Source: CBDFHF01 sp965247565 (GTDB taxonomy: Bacteria; Pseudomonadota; Gammaproteobacteria; Methylococcales; Methylomonadaceae). Taken from it: a stretch of DNA of 64,000 bases. The position numbers were made by a program, and so were the translations under genes. The stretch lies in NCBI GenBank assembly GCA_965247565.1, contig CBDFHF010000003.1:1-64000 (forward strand), given 5' to 3'. The notes below the pieces were generated by a model that made no database searches, was not told where the DNA came from, and was given only the letters and a program-made list of their open reading frames with translations. Below are positions 19,573 through 28,607 of the stretch, piece by piece. Position 1 is the first letter of the stretch. Every line of letters begins with the position of its first letter.

Positions 19573-20303
19573 TTCTCCTCCAAAATCTCGTCTAGCCAGC
19601 GACTACCCTGCTCACGCTGAACTAATTCATTTCGGCATCGCAATAACAACGCGATGCCGTAATACACTTTAAAAGCCAACGCCATCACTAGCAGTGGAAT
19701 CAACATATCAATATGGATGGAAGGTTTCGCAAATTTAGTTACCGTAGGGCCTTGGTGTAGACTACTCCACCATTCGACTGAATAGTGAATAATAGGAATG
19801 TTAACTACACCCACCAGAGCCAGAATCGCCACTGCTCTGGACGCTGTTCGATTATCTTCGATAGCACCATACAAACCAATGATGCCCAAGTATAAAAATA
19901 GCAATATCAATTCGGAAGTGAGCCTGGCATCCCAAACCCACCAGGTGCCCCACATAGGCTTACCCCAAAGCGACCCAGTAACTAATGCCAATAAAGTAAA
20001 ACTCGCTCCGATTGGTGCACTACTGATGCACACGATCTCAGCTAGTTTGATGCGCCAAATTAAACCAATGCCACCACTGACTGCCATGACCATGTAAATA
20101 AACATGGACATCCAGGCGGCCGGCACATGCACATAAATAATGCGAAAACTGTCGCCCTGTTGATAATCTGCCGGCGCCATTACCAAGCCACCGTATAATC
20201 CATAGCACAATAACGCCACCATCAGTGCTGTCAGCCAAGGCAACATGCGCCCGCTAATAGCGTAAAAATACGGTGGTGAAGAAAATTTATGCAGAAATCT
20301 CAT
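19569..20303 (-). CDS. ccmC: Haem handling protein CcmC
   Basis: CcmC loads haem onto CcmE. The 244-residue protein has six membrane segments, the WWD motif MWGTWWVWDARLTSELI and flanking histidines. The frame is open to 20387, but the ATG at 20303 (MRFLHKF) lies just after the ccmB stop and fits the family N terminus; an ATG at 20309 is equally possible. The longer upstream extension overlaps ccmB and looks spurious. Confidence 0.94.
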   Translation of the reverse strand: MRFLHKFSSPPYFYAISGRMLPWLTALMVALLCYGLYGGLVMAPADYQQGDSFRIIYVHVPAAWMSMFIYMVMAVSGGIGLIWRIKLAEIVCISSAPIGASFTLLALVTGSLWGKPMWGTWWVWDARLTSELILLFLYLGIIGLYGAIEDNRTASRAVAILALVGVVNIPIIHYSVEWWSSLHQGPTVTKFAKPSIHIDMLIPLLVMALAFKVYYGIALLLRCRNELVQREQGSRWLDEILEEK

Positions 20304-20311
20304 TATCATAA

Positions 20312-20995
20312 TTAACTTAAACTCATTTTTAACGCTGCCGCAGTCGGCCAAGGGGTTAAGGTAACTGCCAAAAATAATATGGCACACATCATATATAACT
20401 GTCCTGAAACAGGCAGCCCTGCTGAAGCAGAATCAACCGCACTACTTGCAAAAATCAATACCGGCACGTAGAGCGGCAACACCAAAATGGCTAACAGCAC
20501 GCCACCTTTTCTTAAACCAACCGTCAATGCCACAGCGATGGCACCGATTAAACTTAACACCGGCGTACCCAGCAAAAGGGTGATTAATAAAATTCCGATG
20601 ACTTCCGTTTCCATGTTGAACATCACTGCCAATAATGGCGCCACCAGCACTAGCGCAGCACCTGATAAAAGCCAATGGGCAATGACTTTAGCCAAAACCA
20701 ACACGGACAAAGGATGCGGGGTCATTACCATCAATTCCAGACTTCCGTCTTCAAAATCGGAACGAAACAAACTGTCCATAGATAGCAATGAGGCTAATAA
20801 AGCAGCAACCCAAATAACACCGGGGGCGATACGCTTGAGCAATTCAACTTCTGCACCGACCGCCAATGGAAATAAGGTCACCACCATGACAAAGAAAGCC
20901 AGCGGATTTATCAACTCAGCTCGATGCCGATACGCCAAGAGCAGGTCACGGCGTATCACTGACAAAAACGCGTTTAACAATGAAGATTCGGTCAT
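20312..20995 (-). CDS. ccmB: Haem exporter permease CcmB
   Basis: CcmB is the membrane partner of the CcmA ATPase in the CcmABCD complex that releases holo-CcmE. The 227-residue hydrophobic protein begins FLSVIRRDLLLAYRHRAEL, characteristic of CcmB, and has about six membrane segments and a family-typical central FEDGSLELM. It overlaps ccmA by 4 nt. Confidence 0.93.
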   Translation of the reverse strand: MTESSLLNAFLSVIRRDLLLAYRHRAELINPLAFFVMVVTLFPLAVGAEVELLKRIAPGVIWVAALLASLLSMDSLFRSDFEDGSLELMVMTPHPLSVLVLAKVIAHWLLSGAALVLVAPLLAVMFNMETEVIGILLITLLLGTPVLSLIGAIAVALTVGLRKGGVLLAILVLPLYVPVLIFASSAVDSASAGLPVSGQLYMMCAILFLAVTLTPWPTAAALKMSLS

Positions 20996-21627
20996 GACTG
21001 CAATTCAATCTTTTTTACTAAGGCTTCCGGTAGCCCGGTGTCGTGATGAGATGTCATCACGACAACCCCGCCCTGCCCGACATGAGCTTCAATAAATCCT
21101 TCAAACATTTTAATACTGGCTCTATCCAAAGACGTGAATGGCTCATCAAGTATCCATAGCCGCTTACGGGTACATAACAACCGAGCCAATGCCAGCCGCC
21201 GTCGTTGGCCAGCAGATAGATAACGGATCGGCGTATCCTGATAACCCTGCAAGCCAACTTTTTGTAGGCTTTCATCGATACCTAGAGCCGCTACCGCTAA
21301 TGCCTGAGCAAACTTGAGATTTTCTTCTACACTTAAATCGTCTTTCATACCATTCATGTGCCCCACATAAGCCACATCCTGATAGAAAGCCGCCGCCAAC
21401 TCCTCGACAGTCGCGCCACACCAAAACAGTTCACCATGATCGGCGTTACGTAGGCCGGTCAAAATTCGCAATAATGAGGTTTTACCACTGCCGTTGGGAC
21501 CTTCAATTAGCAAAACCTGACCGCCGTGTACTTTAAAATCCAACCCGGCAAACAACACCCGGTCATCTCTGACACAAGATAATTGCCGGGCCTCAAGAAA
21601 TGCCTCTGTCGTCATAGTTATGGACAA
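20992..21627 (-). CDS. ccmA: Haem exporter ATPase CcmA
   Basis: This ABC ATPase drives release of haem-loaded CcmE. The 211 residues contain Walker A GPNGSGKTS, the signature YLSAGQRRRLALARLL, Walker B LWILDEPFTSLD and switch MTSHHD. It is first in ccmABCDEFGHI, and the 142 bp upstream to 21770 probably holds the operon promoter, though I see no decisive motif. An alternative start, MTTEAF, lies 4 codons in. Confidence 0.94.
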   Translation of the reverse strand: MSITMTTEAFLEARQLSCVRDDRVLFAGLDFKVHGGQVLLIEGPNGSGKTSLLRILTGLRNADHGELFWCGATVEELAAAFYQDVAYVGHMNGMKDDLSVEENLKFAQALAVAALGIDESLQKVGLQGYQDTPIRYLSAGQRRRLALARLLCTRKRLWILDEPFTSLDRASIKMFEGFIEAHVGQGGVVVMTSHHDTGLPEALVKKIELQS

Positions 21628-21769
21628 TAAATCGATGATAGTTAATTCGCTGAAAAATCCAGCAATACCAACCTGAAACCGGCGGATTCTAACACATTAC
21701 CACTCAGTGGGATCAAAGGCGGAATTATAAGGTCAGTCTCTGTTGTTTAGATTGCAAAAGGCTACGAAT

Positions 21770-22696
21770 TTATTGCTTAGCGTGCTCGTCTGCCGGTTTT
21801 ACAGCTTCAGTTTTGGTTATTGGCGCAGCTGCTGAAGCGGCACTTTTATTGATTACAGCTTTAGCCTTCAGCTCTTGAATATGTTGCTGGAATTTTTCCA
21901 TACGCACAGCGCTAGCCAATTTATCTTTAATCGTTTCAAATGCAGGAGCAGGTTGAGTTTTGGCGTCTTCACGCAAAATAACATGCCAACCGTACTGGCT
22001 TTGCACAGGTTGTGACGCAACTTGGCCATTCTTTGTTTTATCTAATGCTTGCGCGAAACCGCCACCCATTGCACGCGGATCAACCCAGCCCAAATCTCCG
22101 CCCTGTGCCTGGCTACCTGTGTCCTTGGATAGTTTATTTACTAATTGCTCAAACTTTGCGCCACTATTCAATTTGGCGATCGCCGCATTCGCTGCTGCTT
22201 GGTCATCAAGTAAAATATGTCGTATTTTGTACTGTTGCGAAGCAAGTTGAGTTTTTTTCTGTTCGTATAACTTATGCAAATCATCATCGCTAACCGGCAA
22301 GGACTTAATATACTGCTCCGACGCAATTTGCGAATAAGTCACCCGTAACATATTTTCCAGGCGCTCTGCTGTTGCAGGGTCATTACTTAAGTTTTTACCA
22401 GTAAATTCCTGAGCAATTAATTCCCTAGCAATCAACTCTTCAACCATCTTTTCTTCCATGTCTGGACTATCCGGCGCCTGCTGCGCTTGCGCCAAGGCCG
22501 ATTTAGCTATCGTTTTACCATTGACTGTGGCAAGAATTTGTTCCGGTTTTAACTTGACTGAACTAGTCACTGACTTTCCAGAAGCTAGCGTGGGTTCTTC
22601 AACCGTATTGTTGGATGCGCAGGCTGTCAATAGTAAAGTAGCGACAACAGTAAGTGGAGCCGTAATTTTCAGATTTTTACAATTTATGTTTTTCAT
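21770..22696 (-). CDS. PpiC-type peptidyl-prolyl isomerase, lipoprotein
   Basis: The 308-residue periplasmic foldase has a lipobox LLTACAS with Cys26 as lipidation site, a SurA/PrsA-like N-terminal helical region (LATVNGKTIAKSALAQAQ, VEELIARELIAQEF) and a parvulin domain (YKIRHILLDD, GGDLGWVDPRAMGGGFAQAL, SQYGWHVILRED). The C-terminal tail is rich in Ala and Lys. Its place between ccm and the multihaem operon suggests a role in folding exported cytochromes or porin, but this is only positional. The gap 22697-22955 shows nothing I can name. Confidence 0.85.
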   Translation of the reverse strand: MKNINCKNLKITAPLTVVATLLLTACASNNTVEEPTLASGKSVTSSVKLKPEQILATVNGKTIAKSALAQAQQAPDSPDMEEKMVEELIARELIAQEFTGKNLSNDPATAERLENMLRVTYSQIASEQYIKSLPVSDDDLHKLYEQKKTQLASQQYKIRHILLDDQAAANAAIAKLNSGAKFEQLVNKLSKDTGSQAQGGDLGWVDPRAMGGGFAQALDKTKNGQVASQPVQSQYGWHVILREDAKTQPAPAFETIKDKLASAVRMEKFQQHIQELKAKAVINKSAASAAAPITKTEAVKPADEHAKQ

Positions 22697-22955
22697 TATA
22701 TTTAGTAGATTTAATTAAAAATTATCGTAATTATTGAGTCACAGACCAATACAGATTGAACTAATTGTTTATTACGAGTGTGCAAAAATCTCAAATCCAA
22801 GCAAAATATCCGGGAGCATGAGACGCTTTCAAACAATTCATCTGCGTCAATTTGTAGCTGAGTAACTACGTAAGAGCAGTATTCCCTTAATCTAACAGAC
22901 CAATCCTGGCCTATGCTTCCTGCAATTCCTTAAGGTAAAGTTAAACTCCGCACAG

Positions 22956-23498
22956 CTATTTAGATAGGGTAAATATTGCATCTCGCAACTGTTGCCAAAC
23001 CGGTTCAGTTAAAGCGCCTATATGTCTAGCCCGCACCACACCGTTCGCATCGATGGCATAGGTTTGAGGCAAACTATAAACATCCAACACTAAACCAGCA
23101 GCAGCGGCACCATCAAACATCACCCACGTGAAGGGATTTCCGTTTTGTTTTAACCAGGTACGCGCAGTTTCTGCATCATCCTGGTAGTCAACGCCATAAA
23201 CTGCAACACCTTCTTCTCGTCCTATACGAATTAACTGTGCATGTTCATCTCGACATGCCCCACACCAAGCAGCCCATACATTGATAATAGCGGGTCCCTT
23301 AATGGTGCCACTATCCAACAATATACGGTCATTATGTAGTGAAGGCAGATTGAATGAAGGAACTGGTTTACCAACCAGCCGTGAACCATTTTCATTGGGG
23401 TCGAATGTCATGCCATGAAAATACAGCAATACCAACATGGTACAAAGCAACAGTGGTAGCGCCAGCAATAACTTGGGTATCCGCTTGGTATTGCTCAC
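22956..23498 (-). CDS. TlpA/ResA-like membrane-anchored thioredoxin
   Basis: The 180-residue protein has a membrane anchor (8-28), LVGKPVPSFNLPSLHN and active site NVWAAWCGACRDEH (Cys79, Cys82), then VYSLPQTYAID with the cis-proline. It closely resembles CcmG at 16480-17010. It overlaps the preceding 16-haem cytochrome gene by 4 nt and is last in the multihaem operon, so it probably reduces apocytochrome thiols for this cluster. That is inference; a general CcmG or ResA role is also possible. Confidence 0.88.
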   Translation of the reverse strand: MSNTKRIPKLLLALPLLLCTMLVLLYFHGMTFDPNENGSRLVGKPVPSFNLPSLHNDRILLDSGTIKGPAIINVWAAWCGACRDEHAQLIRIGREEGVAVYGVDYQDDAETARTWLKQNGNPFTWVMFDGAAAAGLVLDVYSLPQTYAIDANGVVRARHIGALTEPVWQQLRDAIFTLSK

Positions 23499-26395
23499 TT
23501 CAGATAATCCACACCGATATTACGCACCAGTTTTTTATCATGAAAATACTTGTATTTTGTTTGCGCTTCCAAACCGTGACAATCTACACAGAAAGTGCCT
23601 TTTACGCCTTTAGTACGCAAAAAGCTGTTTAACGGTGTGCCCTCTACGTTATCTTTGTTTCCAGTAGCGACTACTGATCTCGGTTGCTTCCTGGATTGCT
23701 CCAGTTTTTCAGCATTCCAAAAATGGGGATCGTGGCAAGTAACACAAGCAATTTCCCCAAACTCATGTACTTTTTCGTTTTTATCCAGCAGAGGCATAAC
23801 TTCTTTAGCTGATCTCAGTACAATATCCTTATGGGGGTGTTTAAAAGCTTTAACTACCTTCTTCTCTGCAATACCCTTTTTCTGATGGCAATTGATACAC
23901 AATCTATCTTCCCGCAACGAACTTTGCTGCAATTCTTTATCCGTCGAGCCACCAAGAACTTCCTTAGCCGAATACATGTGCGGTTCTTTGTTCTCTCCCC
24001 GATGCAAGGTATGACATGAACTGCACACACCAACACTGGGCTTTTCTTTAAAACGGTTTTGTTTATCTTTCGCCGTTATGCGTAAATCATGATCACTACC
24101 CACTATGGCTTGTTTACCGGCATGGCAATGAGCACACAACTGACCATCCCGATGATCTTCTACCAGGGCTGGCGTGCCCGGTTTGCCGGCATGCACTGCA
24201 TGACAAGTTAAACAACCCACTTCTTTGGTTTTTTTGCCTTTTACAATTTCAACTGCTTCATCCATTTCTATATTGACCGGATGCACGCCTTTTTTGAATG
24301 CTTCATCCTTATCTTTGGCATGTTGCCGAGCATGGCAGGTATGGCACAGTGCTTCGGTATCCTTAATGCCTTTCTCAAGTAAGGCAGTGTCTGGATTGCC
24401 ATCATGGACATTATGACACGTCTGACAGCTGACAAACTTTACTTCCTTGTCATCTTTTTTCATCGGTGGATCGGTTTTTTCAGGCTCAATATCAACCGGA
24501 TGCACACCTTTTCGGCGCGCATCATCTTTATCTTTAGAAGATTGCCGTTCGTGACAGGTCTGACATAAATCGTCCGGCTGTTTATATTTTTCCTCTATCA
24601 ATGCTGTGCCTTGCTTGCCATCATGAATTTTATGGCAGATTTGGCAACTGACGAACTTAACGTCCTTGTCGTCTTTCTTCATCGGTTTTTTAGGTTTTAT
24701 GTTAACCGGGTGCGTGCTTTTGTGGTGCGCGTCTTTTTTATCTTTGGAATTTTGTTTTTCATGGCAAGTAACACACAACTCCCCTTTGTCATTGGCCAGC
24801 GCAGTTAGTTCACGATCACTGTGACCGCCATGAACCTGATGACAGGTCTGGCAAATTAGCCCATCTTCAGACCCCAGCACGCCGCCCGTTGCAACGATAT
24901 GTTTGGGCAAACCTTTATGCATGTTTTTTTCCAGTGCGTAGCCTGGTTCGTCAGGTTTAGGTGGTTTGGATAACTTAATCGATAACGGGTGATTAATGCC
25001 GCGCTTTTTTACATCCAGTTCGCGGGCTTGTCTAACTTTTGATTCATGACATCGCTCGCATAAATCACCACCTTTATTGGGCACTCTGAGCCAGGCATTT
25101 TTATGGCCTTCATAAAGTGTTTCATTACCTTCGCCTTTAGTGTGAGGAGTATGACAACTGGTGCATAGCAAATCTTTGCTGGCAGTACGTGGAAAGATTT
25201 CTGGCAATCTATCCTTGCCTTTCGGTAGTTGGATTACTACGCCCGAATCAGCTCCAGGGAATCTGGCTTTGGTTTTATCGTGGCGTTTCTTTTTTAGTTC
25301 ATCGCTGTCATATACGCTAGCATGTTGTCCACCTTTGCCAATCTGAAAGCGCGAATCCATAATCGCACCATTATGGCAGCTATAACACATAAGCATCGAT
25401 GCTTCCGGCAGCATGTTTTTTTGATCCGGCTCATTGCCCTGTTTTGCCCAAGACAAATGGCATACCAAGCAGTTTTTTTGCGACTGTTCAGAATCATCTT
25501 CATTGCTAACCACAACTTGCGTGTTATCGGCATCAATTAGGCTTAATTCTGTCAGCTGCCCGGCCAGCGTTTCCGCCACTAACAACTTTCCATCTCGCCA
25601 AGCCAAGCCAGTCGGCGACTTTAAAACAATGGCTTGCGCAGCCGCATTAACCAGTTCACCTAATCGCTCACCGGCACGAAATAATTTAATAGTGCCAAAA
25701 TAACTGTCGCTAACAAAAATCAGATCATGTTTGGGGTCAATGGCAATGCCATTCGGGCGAAACAGCTCTGCTTTGCCCGAGCCGAATCGTCCCAACTGGG
25801 CAAAAAAACGGCCAGTTTTATCAAACATCTGAATGCGTGCATTCATAATATCGACGACATACAAATAGCCGTCGCGATCAAAAGCCATTTGATAAGGATA
25901 CTGGAATTCGCCATCCATTTCACCGTGCTTACCAAAGCAATCTAGCGCTAATTGTTTTTTTAGATCATAGCGGCAAACACGATGATTAGCACGATCCGCC
26001 CAGAACAAAATGCCTTCATTAGCCGCAACGGCTACGGGTTCTGGTGGTTTTTTGCTGTCGGCAGTAACAGTGACATCGATGCTCTGCTCGATAGCACCGG
26101 CTTTGTTTAAGATCAATAGCCGATGTCCCTTAGGATCAGCAACTAACCATTTTTCTTTATAGGAAAACACATCCAGGCTTGTTCCAGGAATCCGACCACC
26201 GATAGTTCTCAGTTGTCCATTTGCAGCAGACAACAGCAAACCACTGCCATCCAGGACGCTCATCTGACCATTTGAACTTACCGCAACGGCGACCGGTTGC
26301 TCTAGTTCCGTGCGTAATTGCCGTTGTTGATTAACGTGTATTGCAGTTGCCGCCCCAGACCACAATAGGGCAAAAATGACGAATAATCTCAACAT
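23495..26395 (-). CDS. NHL-propeller 16-haem cytochrome c
   Basis: The 966-residue exported protein starts with a signal peptide (MLRLFVIFALLWSGAATA). About residues 30-300 follow the NHL beta-propeller pattern (PYQMAFDRDGYLYVVDIMNARIQ, shortened: DGYLYVVD then RPNGIAIDP, VSDSYFGTI). The rest carries 16 CXXCH haem sites. Between the sixth and twelfth sites a roughly 75-residue unit repeats, with pattern VSCQxCHxxHDG, LCxTCHxRQ, KDKDxAxxKGVHPV. It is highly Lys-rich. NHL domains usually mediate binding, so this may be an electron-transfer scaffold in the periplasm or at the surface. It lies 6 nt behind the 3-haem gene. Confidence 0.85.
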   Translation of the reverse strand: MLRLFVIFALLWSGAATAIHVNQQRQLRTELEQPVAVAVSSNGQMSVLDGSGLLLSAANGQLRTIGGRIPGTSLDVFSYKEKWLVADPKGHRLLILNKAGAIEQSIDVTVTADSKKPPEPVAVAANEGILFWADRANHRVCRYDLKKQLALDCFGKHGEMDGEFQYPYQMAFDRDGYLYVVDIMNARIQMFDKTGRFFAQLGRFGSGKAELFRPNGIAIDPKHDLIFVSDSYFGTIKLFRAGERLGELVNAAAQAIVLKSPTGLAWRDGKLLVAETLAGQLTELSLIDADNTQVVVSNEDDSEQSQKNCLVCHLSWAKQGNEPDQKNMLPEASMLMCYSCHNGAIMDSRFQIGKGGQHASVYDSDELKKKRHDKTKARFPGADSGVVIQLPKGKDRLPEIFPRTASKDLLCTSCHTPHTKGEGNETLYEGHKNAWLRVPNKGGDLCERCHESKVRQARELDVKKRGINHPLSIKLSKPPKPDEPGYALEKNMHKGLPKHIVATGGVLGSEDGLICQTCHQVHGGHSDRELTALANDKGELCVTCHEKQNSKDKKDAHHKSTHPVNIKPKKPMKKDDKDVKFVSCQICHKIHDGKQGTALIEEKYKQPDDLCQTCHERQSSKDKDDARRKGVHPVDIEPEKTDPPMKKDDKEVKFVSCQTCHNVHDGNPDTALLEKGIKDTEALCHTCHARQHAKDKDEAFKKGVHPVNIEMDEAVEIVKGKKTKEVGCLTCHAVHAGKPGTPALVEDHRDGQLCAHCHAGKQAIVGSDHDLRITAKDKQNRFKEKPSVGVCSSCHTLHRGENKEPHMYSAKEVLGGSTDKELQQSSLREDRLCINCHQKKGIAEKKVVKAFKHPHKDIVLRSAKEVMPLLDKNEKVHEFGEIACVTCHDPHFWNAEKLEQSRKQPRSVVATGNKDNVEGTPLNSFLRTKGVKGTFCVDCHGLEAQTKYKYFHDKKLVRNIGVDYLK

Positions 26396-26401
26396 AAATG
26401 C

Positions 26402-27199
26402 CTAGTGCAACATGTCACGAATAGTGATTTTTTGATCATCTTTTTGGTAACGGCGAAAAAACTGCGGAATCACATGTTTGGTCATGGCCTGCGCTTCTTC
26501 TGCCGTTGCTCCCAGGGCACGCAAATCAAGCAAACTTTTTTTCTCGTCGTGACAGTCATGACAGAGAGGGCCTTTCTTTTCTAAGGGCCAATGAATCTTG
26601 GCACGCAGGGCCACTTTGGTTTTGTCATCTGCCTTTTCCCATTGGCTAGCAATGCCTTTGGCAAAGGCGTCATCTTTAAACAAGAATGCCCGCTGGCCTA
26701 AATACAGTGGCGCAATTTTTGGATTAACCGGTCGTTGTTTAGCATTATCGACTTTCTGAGCAACTCGAAATAAACCTTGCCCATTGACTGCTTTCGCTTG
26801 CTGATAATCAAACCACTGATAATCAAAAGCTACATCTTTAGGCCGGAAATGGCAGGTTTCGCAGGCGATAAAACGCACATGCATATTATTAAACCCTCTG
26901 TTGCGTAACTGCTTTGTGTGTGGCAGCGGACCATGACAAGTTCTGCAAAATGTATTCGGCGCAGTTTCTAAATCACCCGACTGTTTATGGAAAGATGGTA
27001 TGAGCAGCTTCTCTTGAATTTTAATGTCTTTATGCTCGCGTAGCAGTTTTTCGGAACGCTCTAATGCTTCCTGATCCGGCACGGCGGTCTCTATACGCTG
27101 TTGGTATAAATTATTTTCTTGGGCGTAAGCAATGTTAACAATCAAAAAGTAAAATCCGACACTCAATGCTGTCATCCATAATTTCAGCCAGATTCTCAT
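26402..27199 (-). CDS. Periplasmic multihaem cytochrome c, 3 CXXCH
   Basis: The 265-residue protein begins with a signal peptide ending VNIAYA. Haem sites are FCRTCHGPLPH, ACETCHFRPK and LCHDCHDEKK. Between sites two and three is a long stretch (about residues 120-215) without cysteine, so fold family is unclear. It overlaps the preceding gene by 4 nt. It probably shuttles electrons between membrane and outer components; no closer family is recognised. Confidence 0.75.
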   Translation of the reverse strand: MRIWLKLWMTALSVGFYFLIVNIAYAQENNLYQQRIETAVPDQEALERSEKLLREHKDIKIQEKLLIPSFHKQSGDLETAPNTFCRTCHGPLPHTKQLRNRGFNNMHVRFIACETCHFRPKDVAFDYQWFDYQQAKAVNGQGLFRVAQKVDNAKQRPVNPKIAPLYLGQRAFLFKDDAFAKGIASQWEKADDKTKVALRAKIHWPLEKKGPLCHDCHDEKKSLLDLRALGATAEEAQAMTKHVIPQFFRRYQKDDQKITIRDMLH

Positions 27200-28554
27200 G
27201 CTTCGCCCTCGGGTTTTTTGATGTCTTCATCAGCTAAAGGTACATCAGTTTTTTTAGTAGCGGCTTTTGATGTTTCAGGTTCTGGCTTTGCACCCAACCA
27301 CCGTTTAATAACTTCCCAACGACCTTCTTTCACCTTGGATTGCTTGCCTTTACTGCCGATAATAATGCGCTGAAAGTTTTCGGCACCCAGGATGGAATTA
27401 TTTTTGGTGTCACTCAACTTGCTAGGGTCATTGGTTAACCGCCAAATTAAATGCCCAAGAAAAAACACTATTGATAAGGCACCTAAAATAATCGCACCGG
27501 TGTACCAGTTAGATGAGGTTTTTAATATTTCGGGTAATTTGGCTTCAATGCCGATACCAATGGTTGCCGCATTATGCATATCGCTCGTCAAGAATCCGCT
27601 GCTACCACCACTTTTTGCGTAATCTTTATGACAGCCGGATTGCCCGCAGGTTTTCGACAAATGCAGTTCATTAACCGAAGCTAAAGGGTTTTCATCCCTC
27701 ATAATACCGTGATGCAACCCCTCCGGCGCGTGACATTCAACGCAGGAAGCACCATGTAAATCGCCATCCTTTAATAAACGACCGTGTAAAGTTTTGGCGT
27801 AGGTATGGGTCGAATAAATAAATTGAGTGCTAACTGGTTTTTTCTCCTTGGTAACCGGGTCTTCCTGTTTAACTTTTGACATTTTTTCTATATTGCCATG
27901 GCAATCAATGCAAATGCCGTTGGAAACAGTCTTGTTAATACGATTGCCGATATATCGACGCAAAATATGACCGCTGAACTGATCACGCCATACATCGCCG
28001 GCATGACAAGTGCCGCATTCTGCATCGTTGTGCTCAAACGCCTCTTTAAAAGCCGCCATCTGACTTTCGGCAATATAGGGGTCATTAGCATGGCAGCGAC
28101 GACATGAGGGTAAACTACCGTCTTTATCTTCTTTGGCGCGGTTACCGGCGGCAAAATCCTTAGTCCAACCTTTGCCATGCGCGGAGGTTTTGAACTCTTT
28201 AGCTATATCCTTGTGTGTAAAAGCTTTGCCATTAGAAGGTTCTTTAACATGACAAGATTCCGCGCAATCGACCAACCCATCCTTTTCCTCATGTGGATAA
28301 TCGGTAATTTTGCGATGGCAATCTTTACAAGGCACCGAACCATGTAAAGAACCGTAGTAATCAGCTTTAAGAATGCTGGCTGAACGCAATTGCCCCTGTT
28401 TATCGATATATTTTAAATCCGGCAAACCATGACAGGAAAAACAACCATCTGGATCTGGATGCCGCTTATCGGCATGCGCCGTGCCAATAAACAAGTACAA
28501 AACCATTGCCAATAATACGATTGTCCACTTGGCCAATCCATAAGCTTTCGTCAT
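27196..28554 (-). CDS. Membrane-anchored multihaem cytochrome with noncanonical haem motifs
   Basis: The 452-residue protein has an N-terminal signal (to about 29), a haem domain, one C-terminal membrane helix (ILGALSIVFFLGHLIWRL, about 355-375) and a charged cytoplasmic tail. Six sites are canonical (CFSCH, CKDCH, CRRCH, CGTCH, CIDCH, CVECH). Two more have longer spacing: CAESCH at 97-102 (CX3CH) and CGQSGCH at 303-309 (CX4CH). If all bind haem it is an octahaem. The topology suits a quinone-linked or NapH-linked electron acceptor facing the periplasm. It follows the NapH-like gene by 53 bp. Confidence 0.8.
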   Translation of the reverse strand: MTKAYGLAKWTIVLLAMVLYLFIGTAHADKRHPDPDGCFSCHGLPDLKYIDKQGQLRSASILKADYYGSLHGSVPCKDCHRKITDYPHEEKDGLVDCAESCHVKEPSNGKAFTHKDIAKEFKTSAHGKGWTKDFAAGNRAKEDKDGSLPSCRRCHANDPYIAESQMAAFKEAFEHNDAECGTCHAGDVWRDQFSGHILRRYIGNRINKTVSNGICIDCHGNIEKMSKVKQEDPVTKEKKPVSTQFIYSTHTYAKTLHGRLLKDGDLHGASCVECHAPEGLHHGIMRDENPLASVNELHLSKTCGQSGCHKDYAKSGGSSGFLTSDMHNAATIGIGIEAKLPEILKTSSNWYTGAIILGALSIVFFLGHLIWRLTNDPSKLSDTKNNSILGAENFQRIIIGSKGKQSKVKEGRWEVIKRWLGAKPEPETSKAATKKTDVPLADEDIKKPEGEA

Positions 28555-28607
28555 GGGTAGATTTCCCTTTTAACCTTATGATAATTGTTGCGTAAATAAC
28601 AAACTTT

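Noticed and set aside
23800..26000. CRISPR-like repetition in the 16-haem gene
   Set aside because: The repeats are in-frame protein modules with variable DNA sequence and spacing, not direct repeats with spacers.
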